DNA of 64,000 bases from Saprospiraceae bacterium UBA3362. GTDB lineage: Bacteria > Bacteroidota > Bacteroidia > Chitinophagales > Saprospiraceae. The notes below the pieces were generated by a model, which worked only from the letters and a program-made list of their open reading frames with translations, was not told the origin of the DNA and ran no database searches. Each line of letters begins with the position of its first letter. The stretch's first letter is position 1. The stretch lies in contig DEQQ01000044.1 of assembly GCA_002360455.1 (NCBI GenBank), positions 36,217 to 100,216 on the forward strand, read 5' to 3'. Below are positions 25,577 to 34,040 of this stretch, piece after piece. Position numbers and translations under genes: made by a program.

Positions 25577-28500
25577 TTAAGCTGTTTTGGCTACAGCCTT
25601 TCCTTTTGTTTCGGAAGTTTTCTTAGGGTTAATTCTAAGATTTTTTGCAAAGTCTACTATAACCGGCGTTGCAACAAATATTGAAGAATAGGTTCCGATG
25701 GCTATACCAATCATCAAAGCAAATGCAAATCCTTTGATACTGCTTCCTCCAAAGAAAAACAATATGACGATGGTTAATAATGTAACCAATGAAGTATTGA
25801 TTGTTCTTGAAAGTGTAGTATTGATCGCAGCATTAATCAATTCCTTGTCACTCTTATTAGAATCCATTGCTAAATATTCTTTAATCCTATCAAATACGAT
25901 AACTGTATCATTCATCGAATAACCAATGACAGTAAGAATAGCAGCAATAAATGCTTGGTCTATTTCCATAGCAAATGGAAAAATACCATGGAACAATGAG
26001 AAAAAGGTGAGAACCACCAATGTATCGTGTGCTAATGCTATAATAGCTCCTGCTGAGTATTGCCACTTGTAGAAGCGTATCAAAATGTAAATGAAAATAA
26101 CAACCAATGATAAAATAATAGCTTTGGTTGAGCTGTTCTTTATATCGTCGGCTATTACCGGACCAACCTGACTGTAAGATAATATATGAGTGCCATCACC
26201 TTCGTGATTATTAAAATCAGTATAATTTACATTTGCTCCGGTTGCGGCATTAATGCCTTCCAGTAATTTAGCTTTTACTTTTTCGTTGACATCCTGAGAA
26301 TTGTCATTGATTAAGTATGATGTTGTAATATTATAAGTATTTTTGGTATCAACGCTTTTTACGATTGGAGTTGCTCCAAAAGAAGTTGTCAAAGAATTAC
26401 GAAGTTTCTCGGCATCTACATCATTTTCGAAATGAACATTAATAGAGTACCCACCTTTGAACTCCACTCCCAATTCAAATCCTCGCGTAAAGAATGAGAC
26501 AAGTCCAATAAGGGTTAAAATACCAGAGAACATGTAGGCGTATTTCCTGTTCCCTACCCAATCAAAATTGATATCTTTAAACAATCTTGCCGTAAAGTCT
26601 GAAGCAAAACTCATTGGTCTGCCCTTGCTTGTCCACCAATCTATGATCAATCTTGATACTAACACTGAAGTAAACACAGAAAAAATGATACCGATAATAA
26701 GTACAAGAGCAAATCCTTTGACAGGACCCAAACCATAATAAAATAAAACAATAGAGGATAATAAAGCTGTAACGTGAGAGTCAATGATCGCCGATAAAGA
26801 ATGTTTGAATCCTTCCGAAATAGCCAGTAATAGCGTTCTGCCGGCTGCTAATTCTTCTTTGATCCTTTCATAAATAATGATATTGGCATCCACTGCCATA
26901 CCCATAGTTAATACCACTCCGGCAATGCCCGGCAATGTAAGTACAGTACCGAAAGAAGCTAAGGAAGCAAGGATGAAAATAATATTCAGTGCCAATGCAA
27001 TGATGGAGACAAATCCACCCGCAGTATAGTAAACAACCATGAAGATCATTACTAAAAAGAATCCTCCTAAAATAGACCACAAAGATTTTGAAATATTCTC
27101 TTTTCCTAATGAGGGTCCAACCAATGATTCTTGTACTATTTTGGCTTTGGCAGGCAATTTACCAACCTGCAAAATGTTGGCAAGGTCTTTAGCCTCATCT
27201 ACATTAAAACTTCCGGAAATTTGGGTATTTCCTCCAAGTATTGGATTGATTACTCGAGGACAAGAAACAATCTCGTCATCTAAGGCAATAGCAACTTCAC
27301 GGTTTCTGTCATTTGCTGCTCTGGTGGTAAGATCACCCCAGGCTTTTGCTCCTTTATTGTCCATGGTCAAACTTACCACGATCTGCCCACTAACAGGGTC
27401 AGAAGTGGCCATAGAACGAGTAACTCTCGATCCATCCAATGGAGGATCATTTGAGTTTATTTTTTTCTTGATTCCGTAGATGTCATAAATATTAGTAATT
27501 TCTTTAGTTTGATAATTTTTAGCCGGTTTTTGTGCTACTCTAAAATCTAAGTCAACCGGAAATAAACCTTTGATTTCAGGCTTATTCAACATCTCAAGTA
27601 CTTTTTCTTTGTTGGCTTTATCTGTAACTCCAAGGACAGCTTCAGAAAATGCAAATCCCTGTCCGTTACTTTGATTTGGAGAAAATACTTTGAACAATGG
27701 ACCAGCTTCACGATTTGGATCTGCAATGTCAGGAATAGTATCAACTCCGGCTAAACTTGAGTCAAGGACATTTCCTAAACTATCACGAGTGTAATCGTAT
27801 CTGTTTTGGAGTCTGTATTTTTTATCCTTTGAACTTGTTGTATCACCACTAGTCAATGATTTTAATTTTGCATCAGCCTCAACGAATGCATTGAATACTC
27901 CCGGGTCAGAAATACGATATACCTCCCAAAATTCCAATTTGGCAGATGCTTGAAGATACTTTCTCGCTCTTTCAGGATTGTCAACTCCCGGCAATTCAAC
28001 AACGATCATATCTCTTGCCTTGTCAAGAGAAACGTTTGGTTGAGTGGCTCCAAATTTGTCAATTCTATCTTTTATTCTTTTGAATGTAAGATCAACGGTT
28101 TCGTCAGCCATTTGACGGATGACTCTTTGAACATCATTGTCTGAGCTCTCAAAATTAATTCTGTCTTTTAAGGTTGCACTTTTTGAGAAGATGGAGGCAA
28201 GTGTTTTGCCATTCGCTATTTTCTTAAATTCTTGTACAAACAATGTGATATAATCACTTTGAGAATTAACCAACTGAGCATCAGCATTGGCTAAAGCTTG
28301 AGTGAAAATGGGATCTTTACTTTGACCTGATAATGACATCAAGAAATCCTTTAAGTCAATTTGCAAAACTGAACTCATACCCCCTTTGAGGTCAAGTCCC
28401 AAAGCCAATTGTTGCTTCTTGAGGTCTGTATAAGTGTAGTCTTTTAGAAGTGGAATTTTTAAGATCTTTTCTCCAGAAATTGAGTCCAGATAATGTATTC

Positions 28501-28678
28501 TGGCTAATTTCTCAGCGTTGTAACGTTGACTTTCATCAGTTATTCCTGCCCCGGCTGCTTGAGCAACTTCTTCGGCCTCTCGCTCCACGCGCATTGTTGG
28601 AAAATGAAATACAAGTTGGATTAAACATACCGCCAAAAGGGCGAACAAGATCCATTTTACTAGTCCTTTTTGTTCCAT
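25577..28678 (-). CDS. secDF: Fused protein translocase subunit SecDF
   Basis: Proton-motive-force-driven component of the Sec machinery that pulls proteins across the inner membrane. The 1,033-residue protein is a SecD-SecF fusion, the usual form in Bacteroidota. SecD part: N-terminal membrane segment, GLDLKGGMSSVLQID (about residue 93), large periplasmic region, then GMAVDANIIIYERIKEEL in the membrane domain. SecF part begins near residue 700 with GVEFKGGYSINVHF and has YSMNDTVIVFDRIKEYL. Twelve membrane segments are expected. A well-formed promoter and a strong terminator suggest a single-gene transcript. The many exported proteins in the window depend on it. Confidence 0.96.
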   Translation of the reverse strand: MEQKGLVKWILFALLAVCLIQLVFHFPTMRVEREAEEVAQAAGAGITDESQRYNAEKLARIHYLDSISGEKILKIPLLKDYTYTDLKKQQLALGLDLKGGMSSVLQIDLKDFLMSLSGQSKDPIFTQALANADAQLVNSQSDYITLFVQEFKKIANGKTLASIFSKSATLKDRINFESSDNDVQRVIRQMADETVDLTFKRIKDRIDKFGATQPNVSLDKARDMIVVELPGVDNPERARKYLQASAKLEFWEVYRISDPGVFNAFVEADAKLKSLTSGDTTSSKDKKYRLQNRYDYTRDSLGNVLDSSLAGVDTIPDIADPNREAGPLFKVFSPNQSNGQGFAFSEAVLGVTDKANKEKVLEMLNKPEIKGLFPVDLDFRVAQKPAKNYQTKEITNIYDIYGIKKKINSNDPPLDGSRVTRSMATSDPVSGQIVVSLTMDNKGAKAWGDLTTRAANDRNREVAIALDDEIVSCPRVINPILGGNTQISGSFNVDEAKDLANILQVGKLPAKAKIVQESLVGPSLGKENISKSLWSILGGFFLVMIFMVVYYTAGGFVSIIALALNIIFILASLASFGTVLTLPGIAGVVLTMGMAVDANIIIYERIKEELAAGRTLLLAISEGFKHSLSAIIDSHVTALLSSIVLFYYGLGPVKGFALVLIIGIIFSVFTSVLVSRLIIDWWTSKGRPMSFASDFTARLFKDINFDWVGNRKYAYMFSGILTLIGLVSFFTRGFELGVEFKGGYSINVHFENDVDAEKLRNSLTTSFGATPIVKSVDTKNTYNITTSYLINDNSQDVNEKVKAKLLEGINAATGANVNYTDFNNHEGDGTHILSYSQVGPVIADDIKNSSTKAIILSLVVIFIYILIRFYKWQYSAGAIIALAHDTLVVLTFFSLFHGIFPFAMEIDQAFIAAILTVIGYSMNDTVIVFDRIKEYLAMDSNKSDKELINAAINTTLSRTINTSLVTLLTIVILFFFGGSSIKGFAFALMIGIAIGTYSSIFVATPVIVDFAKNLRINPKKTSETKGKAVAKTA

Positions 28679-28722
28679 GATACGGATTATAAAAAATAAA
28701 TATGTGTTTCTTTAAGAATCCG

Positions 28723-28751
28723 CAAATATAAGGGAATTGAATGGATTTCAA
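28723..28751 (-). promoter_or_regulatory. Promoter of secDF (TTG - 18 nt - TATATTTG)
   Basis: Minus strand: a -33 TTG (28749-28751), an 18-nt spacer, and TATATTTG (28723-28730), a full match to the Bacteroidota promoter consensus. The leader to the secDF ATG would be about 40 nt. Confidence 0.7.
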
Positions 28752-29049
28752 GCCAAAATTTTGTTAATAAGACTTTTTAAAGTTTATAAATAATTAAATA
28801 TATAAGAAGTTGAATGATAATTTAATATAGCAAATCATCACAAAAAACAGGCTAAAATTTCAATTGAACTTTTGAAACAAGCTAAAATATTTTTATATTA
28901 AATATTATTGTAACTTATAACTTACAGATTATCTATAGTTTGTATGGAAACAATCTGAAGGCGGTTTGACAATGCTTCACCGCGAAAGGCATTAATTCAC
29001 TAAGATTTTGGGTGACTTAGCAGATTGGACCAACGGAGCAACTCGAATT
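28752..29049. other. Intergenic region with a degenerate CACCRCGAAAGGC/CTAAG repeat
   Basis: Non-coding and AT-rich apart from 28925-29020. There I see hairpins CAGATT/AATCTG (28925-28957), GCGGT/ACCGC (28961-28983) and CTAAG/CTTAG (29000-29020). The stretch from CACCGCGAAAGGCATTAA to CACTAAG resembles the dispersed CACAAAGGCACTAAG-type repeat I remember from many bacterial genomes, in degenerate form. No tRNA or SRP RNA signature was found. Confidence 0.4.
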
Positions 29050-29658
29050 TTATAGAAACTTGTTGATAACTTGAGGGTCAACCAATATTCCTATAAGGAT
29101 TCCCATTACAGCCCCATAATAATGTGCGGCGTGATCTATATTGTCATGTAGCTTTTCTTCTGCATACCAGGAATAAGCTAGATATAAAAATCCAAATAAC
29201 CATGCCGGCATTGGAATAACAAAATAAACTCCCAACATGGAAGATGGATAGTATAAAATATAAATAAATAATAATCCTGAAATTACCCCCGATGCACCTA
29301 CACTTGCATAATTTGGATTTTCCTTATGTTTCAAATATGTTGGTATAGAAGACAAAACAGCTATTGATAAATAAATTAATAAATAGATCAATGAACCGGC
29401 CATAGCCCCAAATTTGATCTGATATTTATGCTCCACTGCAGAGCCGAATTGGAATAAAACAAATGCATTCAAAAGAAGATGAGCCATATTTGCATGCAAA
29501 AATGTGCAGCTTAGCCATCGGTAAAAGGACCTGTCACGATGTTCCAAAAACGGATAATGTCTGCCTTTTTCTAACCACTCGGTTTTGCCGAATGCAATAT
29601 AAGAAATAACTAAAATGCAAGCTAAAAGGATATAAGTAATAAAACTTAGACTAGTCAT
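29050..29658 (-). CDS. Rhomboid family intramembrane serine protease
   Basis: A 202-residue multi-pass membrane protein with the rhomboid pattern: FLHANMAHLLLNAFVLFQFG (His55, His59, Asn63) in the second membrane segment, the catalytic serine in GASG (Ser123), and the catalytic histidine in HAAHYYGAVMG (His179). It is predicted to cleave transmembrane substrates within the inner membrane. The start overlaps the rlmH 3' end by 8 nt, so it is the last gene of a SWIM-protein/GH13-like/rlmH/rhomboid operon. Substrate unknown. Confidence 0.92.
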   Translation of the reverse strand: MTSLSFITYILLACILVISYIAFGKTEWLEKGRHYPFLEHRDRSFYRWLSCTFLHANMAHLLLNAFVLFQFGSAVEHKYQIKFGAMAGSLIYLLIYLSIAVLSSIPTYLKHKENPNYASVGASGVISGLLFIYILYYPSSMLGVYFVIPMPAWLFGFLYLAYSWYAEEKLHDNIDHAAHYYGAVMGILIGILVDPQVINKFL

Positions 29659-30121
29659 GATGATAGGGTAAATGGTGAATGATACTCCAGGCTCTGTAAA
29701 TTTGTTCCATAAATATAAGCCTTACCAATTGATGAGAAAAGGTCATTGCCGAAAGTGAAATTAAATGAGCAGCTTCATTTTTTAAATTCTGTGAAATTCC
29801 ATATGCTCCTCCTATTACAAAAACTAATTTCTTGTGACCTTCAAGATTAAATTTTTCCATCATCGAGGCAAACTTTCTAGAACTCATGTTTTTACCATTC
29901 TCATCCAATAGAATTAAGATGTGCTGCTGATCTTTTAAATATTTTCTTATGGCAAGTTCTTCTTTTAAAATCAATTCTTCTTTGGACTTAAACTGTTTGA
30001 CATCCGGAATAATCTGAACAGAAAAATTGCAAAAATGATTTACTCTTTGTGCATATTCACTAATTCCTGTTTCAAGATAGGGAATTGCTGTTTTTCCAAC
30101 ACAGAGTAATTCGATTTTCAT
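29651..30121 (-). CDS. rlmH: 23S rRNA (pseudouridine(1915)-N3)-methyltransferase RlmH
   Basis: SPOUT-class methyltransferase acting on pseudouridine 1915 in helix 69 of 23S rRNA. The 156-residue protein has the family signatures ILLDENGKNMSSRKFA, FVIGGAYGIS (SAM-binding knot loop) and the conserved end SLSAMTFSHQLVRLIFMEQIYRAW...HHLPYHHD. Length is normal. It begins 5 nt after the GH13-like gene and overlaps the rhomboid gene by 8 nt. Confidence 0.96.
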   Translation of the reverse strand: MKIELLCVGKTAIPYLETGISEYAQRVNHFCNFSVQIIPDVKQFKSKEELILKEELAIRKYLKDQQHILILLDENGKNMSSRKFASMMEKFNLEGHKKLVFVIGGAYGISQNLKNEAAHLISLSAMTFSHQLVRLIFMEQIYRAWSIIHHLPYHHD

Positions 30122-30126
30122 GGTTA

Positions 30127-31452
30127 TTAAATTCGAGTACTCAAATACAAATATTGATGGTTGAATAAGGTATAGTCGGTATTCTTGTGAAAGCTTTGGT
30201 CAGATCCTCTAAATTTTTCTTTATACATTAAAAAGTCATTGTTGATCGTGAATAGCCTTTTATCTGATTTTAAATTAATAAAATAAACATCTTTTGCATT
30301 TTCATACTCTCTCGAAAAACATAAAACTTCTTCTGAAGAAGATACGATTTTAGGTTGATTTTTGAGAACTCCGCATTGTGTAGTTGGACTAAAGGTTCTG
30401 GTGATATTAAGCAATCTAAGAAAATCTGCATTGTATAAGGATATTAGTGGTGCAGGATTAGGGGAGAATGGGTTGAGTCTTTCGTATATTGGTTCCTCTT
30501 CTCCTATCAATAACATTGGCACACCGGGCATCACTCGACAGAGGAATTGCATGGTTTTATAATTGTTCGGAAATTTCAACACCATAGCCTGTTCTTTAAA
30601 ATCTATGGCAATACTGTGACAATAGTTGACATAAAAAAAATTGCTGGTATTAGAAGCCTGAAATAATGGAATAAAGTCCGAAGAGCGGGCAGAGTCAACA
30701 TTCATTTTATCAAACAATGCATAGAGCTGTCTATTGAGAATCCCATGGAACTGGTTTATGGATCTTGTTTCTTCATTGTCAGTATCTACGATACAGACTT
30801 TGGATGCATTGGAGTTGCAGGCCTTAATTATTTTTTCCAGGTATTCGGTAGGAACTGCATTGGTGTTATGGAGAATATATCCATCGTGATCTATTTTATC
30901 AAACCAATAACTTAAAATATCTAAAAATTCCTTTTGAAGTGATTTGTTATTGAAATTTAATTTTATATAGTCCTGATTGTATTGACTGTTTTTCATAATC
31001 TCGTTGGACAAATAGAATTCCGGATACTGTTTTCTCCACTCGTGCGCCGGCCCGGTTATGGACATGTCCAATTCTATAAGTACTCTTGTGTTTTTTAAGT
31101 GCATGCTGTCAATGAAACTTTTTATTTGTTCAAAACTTCCATGCATTGGGTTGACTTTATTATAGGCTATTGAAGCATATGAGTTCCCGGGATTAAAATT
31201 ATTTCCACCGTCTTCAATAGGAAAAAAGGAAATTAAGGAAATAACATTGCATCCAACTTTATTGAGATGACTTTTTATTATATCCGGCCTGGCCAGCACT
31301 TTCTCCTTAGAAAGTTTATTCGGGATGAGTTGATAAATACTTGCTGTTTTGATCCATTCGCGAGCCGATAGTTTGAGCTTTGTGCTGTTGGATGAACAAG
31401 AGAAATAACTGCCACAGAACAAAATAAATATAAAGTAAAAGTTTTTTTTCAT
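30127..31452 (-). CDS. GH13 (alpha-amylase)-like lipoprotein without catalytic residues
   Basis: A 441-residue lipoprotein (lipobox ending at Cys19) with the shape of a glycoside hydrolase family 13 TIM barrel: ASIYQLIPNKLS, the NPMHGSFEQIKSFIDSMHLKN block, LIELDMSITGPAHEWRKQYPEFY, LNFNNKSLQKEFLDILSYWF, DGYILHNTNAVP and GVPMLLIGEEE. By alignment to that family, the nucleophile Asp of GFRxD is His195 in GYILHN, the acid/base Glu region reads VDTDNEE (222-228), and the NHD motif near strand 7 reads NYCHS (276-280). It therefore looks like a pseudo-enzyme that may bind glucan or protein at the cell surface. The start overlaps the SWIM gene stop (ATGA) and rlmH is 5 nt downstream. Confidence 0.75.
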   Translation of the reverse strand: MKKNFYFIFILFCGSYFSCSSNSTKLKLSAREWIKTASIYQLIPNKLSKEKVLARPDIIKSHLNKVGCNVISLISFFPIEDGGNNFNPGNSYASIAYNKVNPMHGSFEQIKSFIDSMHLKNTRVLIELDMSITGPAHEWRKQYPEFYLSNEIMKNSQYNQDYIKLNFNNKSLQKEFLDILSYWFDKIDHDGYILHNTNAVPTEYLEKIIKACNSNASKVCIVDTDNEETRSINQFHGILNRQLYALFDKMNVDSARSSDFIPLFQASNTSNFFYVNYCHSIAIDFKEQAMVLKFPNNYKTMQFLCRVMPGVPMLLIGEEEPIYERLNPFSPNPAPLISLYNADFLRLLNITRTFSPTTQCGVLKNQPKIVSSSEEVLCFSREYENAKDVYFINLKSDKRLFTINNDFLMYKEKFRGSDQSFHKNTDYTLFNHQYLYLSTRI

Positions 31453-33140
31453 ACGTTCATTTTTTGATGAATTGCAATTCGCTCTGAGTAAATCGATTCA
31501 ATAAATTCTGTATATTTTTGAAGCAATTGTTTTGCTTTATTTTGATGTAAAAAGGACTTTATTTTCTCGATATAATCATAGGCAGCTTTTCCAATATAGT
31601 GGTCAAGATGTTGGACCGATTTTGCTTTAAAAAATTGGAAGCAATCCTCTTCATAGGTCTCAAGCAAATCAGCCCCATGGAGAATAAAAAAGTCCAAATC
31701 ATTTTCATTAAATACTATTGTTTTTACCATTTCAAGCTCCTTGAGTTGGTTCAAAAACTGAATGTAATTTGATAATGATATTTTTGATTTTTTAAATAAT
31801 TGGATAGTGATATTTTTTAATTCTGTAAGATCAGCTTGATTGCTTTCGATGTAAAAATTAAAATAAGTCGGTTTTCCGGTTTTTGAAAAAGCCAAAAGGG
31901 AGACTTCATAAGCTTGATCAAGTTGATGGTATACAATCAACTGTTTGAGCAAATGATCTACTAAGATTATTGGAAATTTGGACTCCGGCAATTTATCCAA
32001 AGAACTTCTGATTAACTCTATAGCTTTAGAAGAATTAAAAAGCTGTTGAGGTTGATTAAAATGATGGAGCCAGTTGGCGTCAGATATACTTTGATTTTGA
32101 ATCAACTTAATAAAAAGATTCTTAGCCTCGGGCGTACTGTTCAATTCTATGGCTAATTGCAAAATATTAATTTTAAAATTGTCTTGTTCATTTTCGGTTG
32201 CTGAAGCCGGTTGAATTGCAAGCTCAAACAGTTTATCCATCAGTGCCGAAATCTGAGCCTTGGATTTGAATTTAGATAGATAAAGATTGACTAATTGAGT
32301 ATTGCCTGAAACAGCTTTTGAACGAAATGAAATAATGGATTGGAGTAATTCTTCTTCTATAATCGAAATGGTCTCTGGATTGCTGATTTGCCTTAATACT
32401 TCGACACAAAGATCGTATGATTTTTTTAAAAATTGGTTGCTCCAAGTACTTAATGATTTGCTATTGCTTTGTTGATCTGAAAGACAATGGCAATAGGCAG
32501 AATAGCTTGCAAAAAAAGACTCTGTTATATCGTTGGTCTTAAACATTTCTAAAGAAAGCAAGTACAGTGAATCTAATATCTTTGTCCACTGTTTTTTTCT
32601 TTTCAGTTCTCCAACTATTTTATTGTCTACTTGACGTTGGATCTGAGAAAGGGCTGTAATGTATTTTTGTTGAATGGACTCTGAAGAATCCATAGGAAGG
32701 CTATACAAGTATGCTATTGCTTTGACAGTAATGTCATTTTGCATAGCTTGACTAATAATTTGGGTGAGATATTCTGTGTTTAGCTTGGGTAGGATTTCTA
32801 GGATTGCTTTGCTGTTGATCTCATTTTTGTTATTCTGCTTTTCTACTTTTTGCTTTGGAATAATAATGTTCTTAAAATGCCAATAAGCACAGCTCAGAGC
32901 ATGAATGCATATTCCTTTTGTCTTGTAGTGACACAGGCTACAGTTGGATTTTCTAATCGAATTTGTTCCATAAGATATTTCAAGTTCGATCAGATCTGAC
33001 TCATCTTTGAAGAGATAGGTCCAGGTTTGCCTAGATTTCTCTTTTGCAGAGCGTACAGCCCCGGCCTTAGCCATTTGTTTGACCAGCTCATATTGGCTAT
33101 GACTCAATTGATGCTCTAAACTATCGAGTAAAATTTTCAC
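31449..33140 (-). CDS. SWIM-type zinc-finger protein
   Basis: A 563-residue soluble protein starting with GTG. The N-terminus carries a variant SWIM zinc finger, CSLC (67-70) then CIH (78-80), in the usual position after a short beta segment (TWTYLFKDESDLIELEI). The remaining 470 residues are nearly all helical, without a recognised domain; no helicase or transposase motifs are seen. SWIM fingers bind DNA or protein. It overlaps the GH13-like lipoprotein gene by 4 nt and probably heads the operon. Function unknown. Confidence 0.78.
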   Translation of the reverse strand: MKILLDSLEHQLSHSQYELVKQMAKAGAVRSAKEKSRQTWTYLFKDESDLIELEISYGTNSIRKSNCSLCHYKTKGICIHALSCAYWHFKNIIIPKQKVEKQNNKNEINSKAILEILPKLNTEYLTQIISQAMQNDITVKAIAYLYSLPMDSSESIQQKYITALSQIQRQVDNKIVGELKRKKQWTKILDSLYLLSLEMFKTNDITESFFASYSAYCHCLSDQQSNSKSLSTWSNQFLKKSYDLCVEVLRQISNPETISIIEEELLQSIISFRSKAVSGNTQLVNLYLSKFKSKAQISALMDKLFELAIQPASATENEQDNFKINILQLAIELNSTPEAKNLFIKLIQNQSISDANWLHHFNQPQQLFNSSKAIELIRSSLDKLPESKFPIILVDHLLKQLIVYHQLDQAYEVSLLAFSKTGKPTYFNFYIESNQADLTELKNITIQLFKKSKISLSNYIQFLNQLKELEMVKTIVFNENDLDFFILHGADLLETYEEDCFQFFKAKSVQHLDHYIGKAAYDYIEKIKSFLHQNKAKQLLQKYTEFIESIYSERIAIHQKMNV

Positions 33141-33170
33141 TACTTTGATTAATATCTACTTAACTCAATG

Positions 33171-33178
33171 TAAATTTG
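33171..33178 (+). promoter_or_regulatory. -7 promoter element (TAAATTTG) of the histidine phosphatase gene
   Basis: Perfect TAnnTTTG match; a TTTG at 33144-33147 lies 23 nt upstream, at the long end of the spacing seen in this phylum. Leader of about 25 nt to the TTG start. Confidence 0.45.
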
Positions 33179-33206
33179 CAAAGATATTAAAAACTTTATT
33201 CTTCTA

Positions 33207-33704
33207 TTGAAATCTGTACATTTTATTAGGCATGCAAAGAGCAGTTGGGATCAATTGACTCTATCAGATCACGATCGGCCTCTTAATGAAAGAGGATTTG
33301 CGGATGCGCCCAAAATGGCTGCTTACTTGCACGAAAAAGAGCCTGGACTTCGTCCTTGTATTTTGTCTTCTACAGCCAAGAGGGCGTGGACCACAGCGGA
33401 GTATTTTGTTGAAAAATTTGATGTTCCTGCGGGTTCTGTGATTAAATCAAGTAATTTATACCACTGCAGTATATATGATATTGAAGATGAGCTGATCGCA
33501 ATGGATGATTTTAATGATCACATTATATTGTTTTCACATAATCCTACACTGAGTGAAATATTGGGTTTGGTGTCAAATGGGGAAATGTTTCATCTTCCTA
33601 CTTGTGGGATTTTGGCTTGTTCAGTAAAGGGAATATCCAAATGGTCAGATTTTAAACTTACCGATTTAAAATACAATTATCATGCGTTTCCAAAACTTAT
33701 TTAG
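33207..33704 (+). CDS. SixA-like histidine phosphatase
   Basis: A 165-residue member of the histidine phosphatase (phosphoglycerate-mutase-like) superfamily. The catalytic RHG-type motif is FIRHAKSSW (Arg8, His9), followed by DRPLNERG, ILSSTAKRAWTTAEYF and the second histidine in LFSHNPTLSEI. This is the SixA branch, which removes phosphate from phosphohistidine domains or small molecules. The only start with the intact motif is TTG at 33207, supported by a -7 box at 33171. The last 23 nt overlap the next gene. Confidence 0.85.
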   Translation: MKSVHFIRHAKSSWDQLTLSDHDRPLNERGFADAPKMAAYLHEKEPGLRPCILSSTAKRAWTTAEYFVEKFDVPAGSVIKSSNLYHCSIYDIEDELIAMDDFNDHIILFSHNPTLSEILGLVSNGEMFHLPTCGILACSVKGISKWSDFKLTDLKYNYHAFPKLI

Positions 33705-34011
33705 CTTATTCTTGGTCTTCTGTATTGCAACTCATTGCAGACCTGCAATGACTAAAGATGCTCCAATTAAGCAAGAAGATTTTGTAGATATTTTAGCTTA
33801 TCTTGCCAAAGTAGAGTCCAATTATGAAAGCATAAATGCTCGGGAGAGAGACTCCATAGTATCCGCTTATAGAACAAAATATTTGACCCAAAAAAACTTC
33901 AGCGATAGTCTGTTTAATGCTGCCATTCGATTCTATAACAGATCAGAAAAAACAATAGAGATGATAGAAGATGAAGTTGTCAAAAAACTACAGCAAGAAA
34001 GTGCAAAATAA
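33682..34011 (+). CDS. Small DUF4296-like lipoprotein
   Basis: A 109-residue lipoprotein: signal MRFQNLFSLFLVFCIATHC with lipobox Cys19, then a helical domain matching the DUF4296 pattern (DFVDILAYLAKVES, NFSDSLFNAAIRFYN, IEMIEDEVVKKLQ). The family is common in Bacteroidota and of unknown function. It overlaps the phosphatase gene by 23 nt and is convergent with the M23 peptidase gene. Confidence 0.68.
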   Translation: MRFQNLFSLFLVFCIATHCRPAMTKDAPIKQEDFVDILAYLAKVESNYESINARERDSIVSAYRTKYLTQKNFSDSLFNAAIRFYNRSEKTIEMIEDEVVKKLQQESAK

Positions 34012-34040
34012 ATTTTGATTAAAAAAAATTCTACTCTTCA

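Noticed and set aside
28925..29020. tRNA, SRP RNA or other housekeeping RNA
   Set aside because: No T-loop or anticodon arrangement and no conserved SRP helix-8 motif could be found on either strand; only short hairpins of repeat type.
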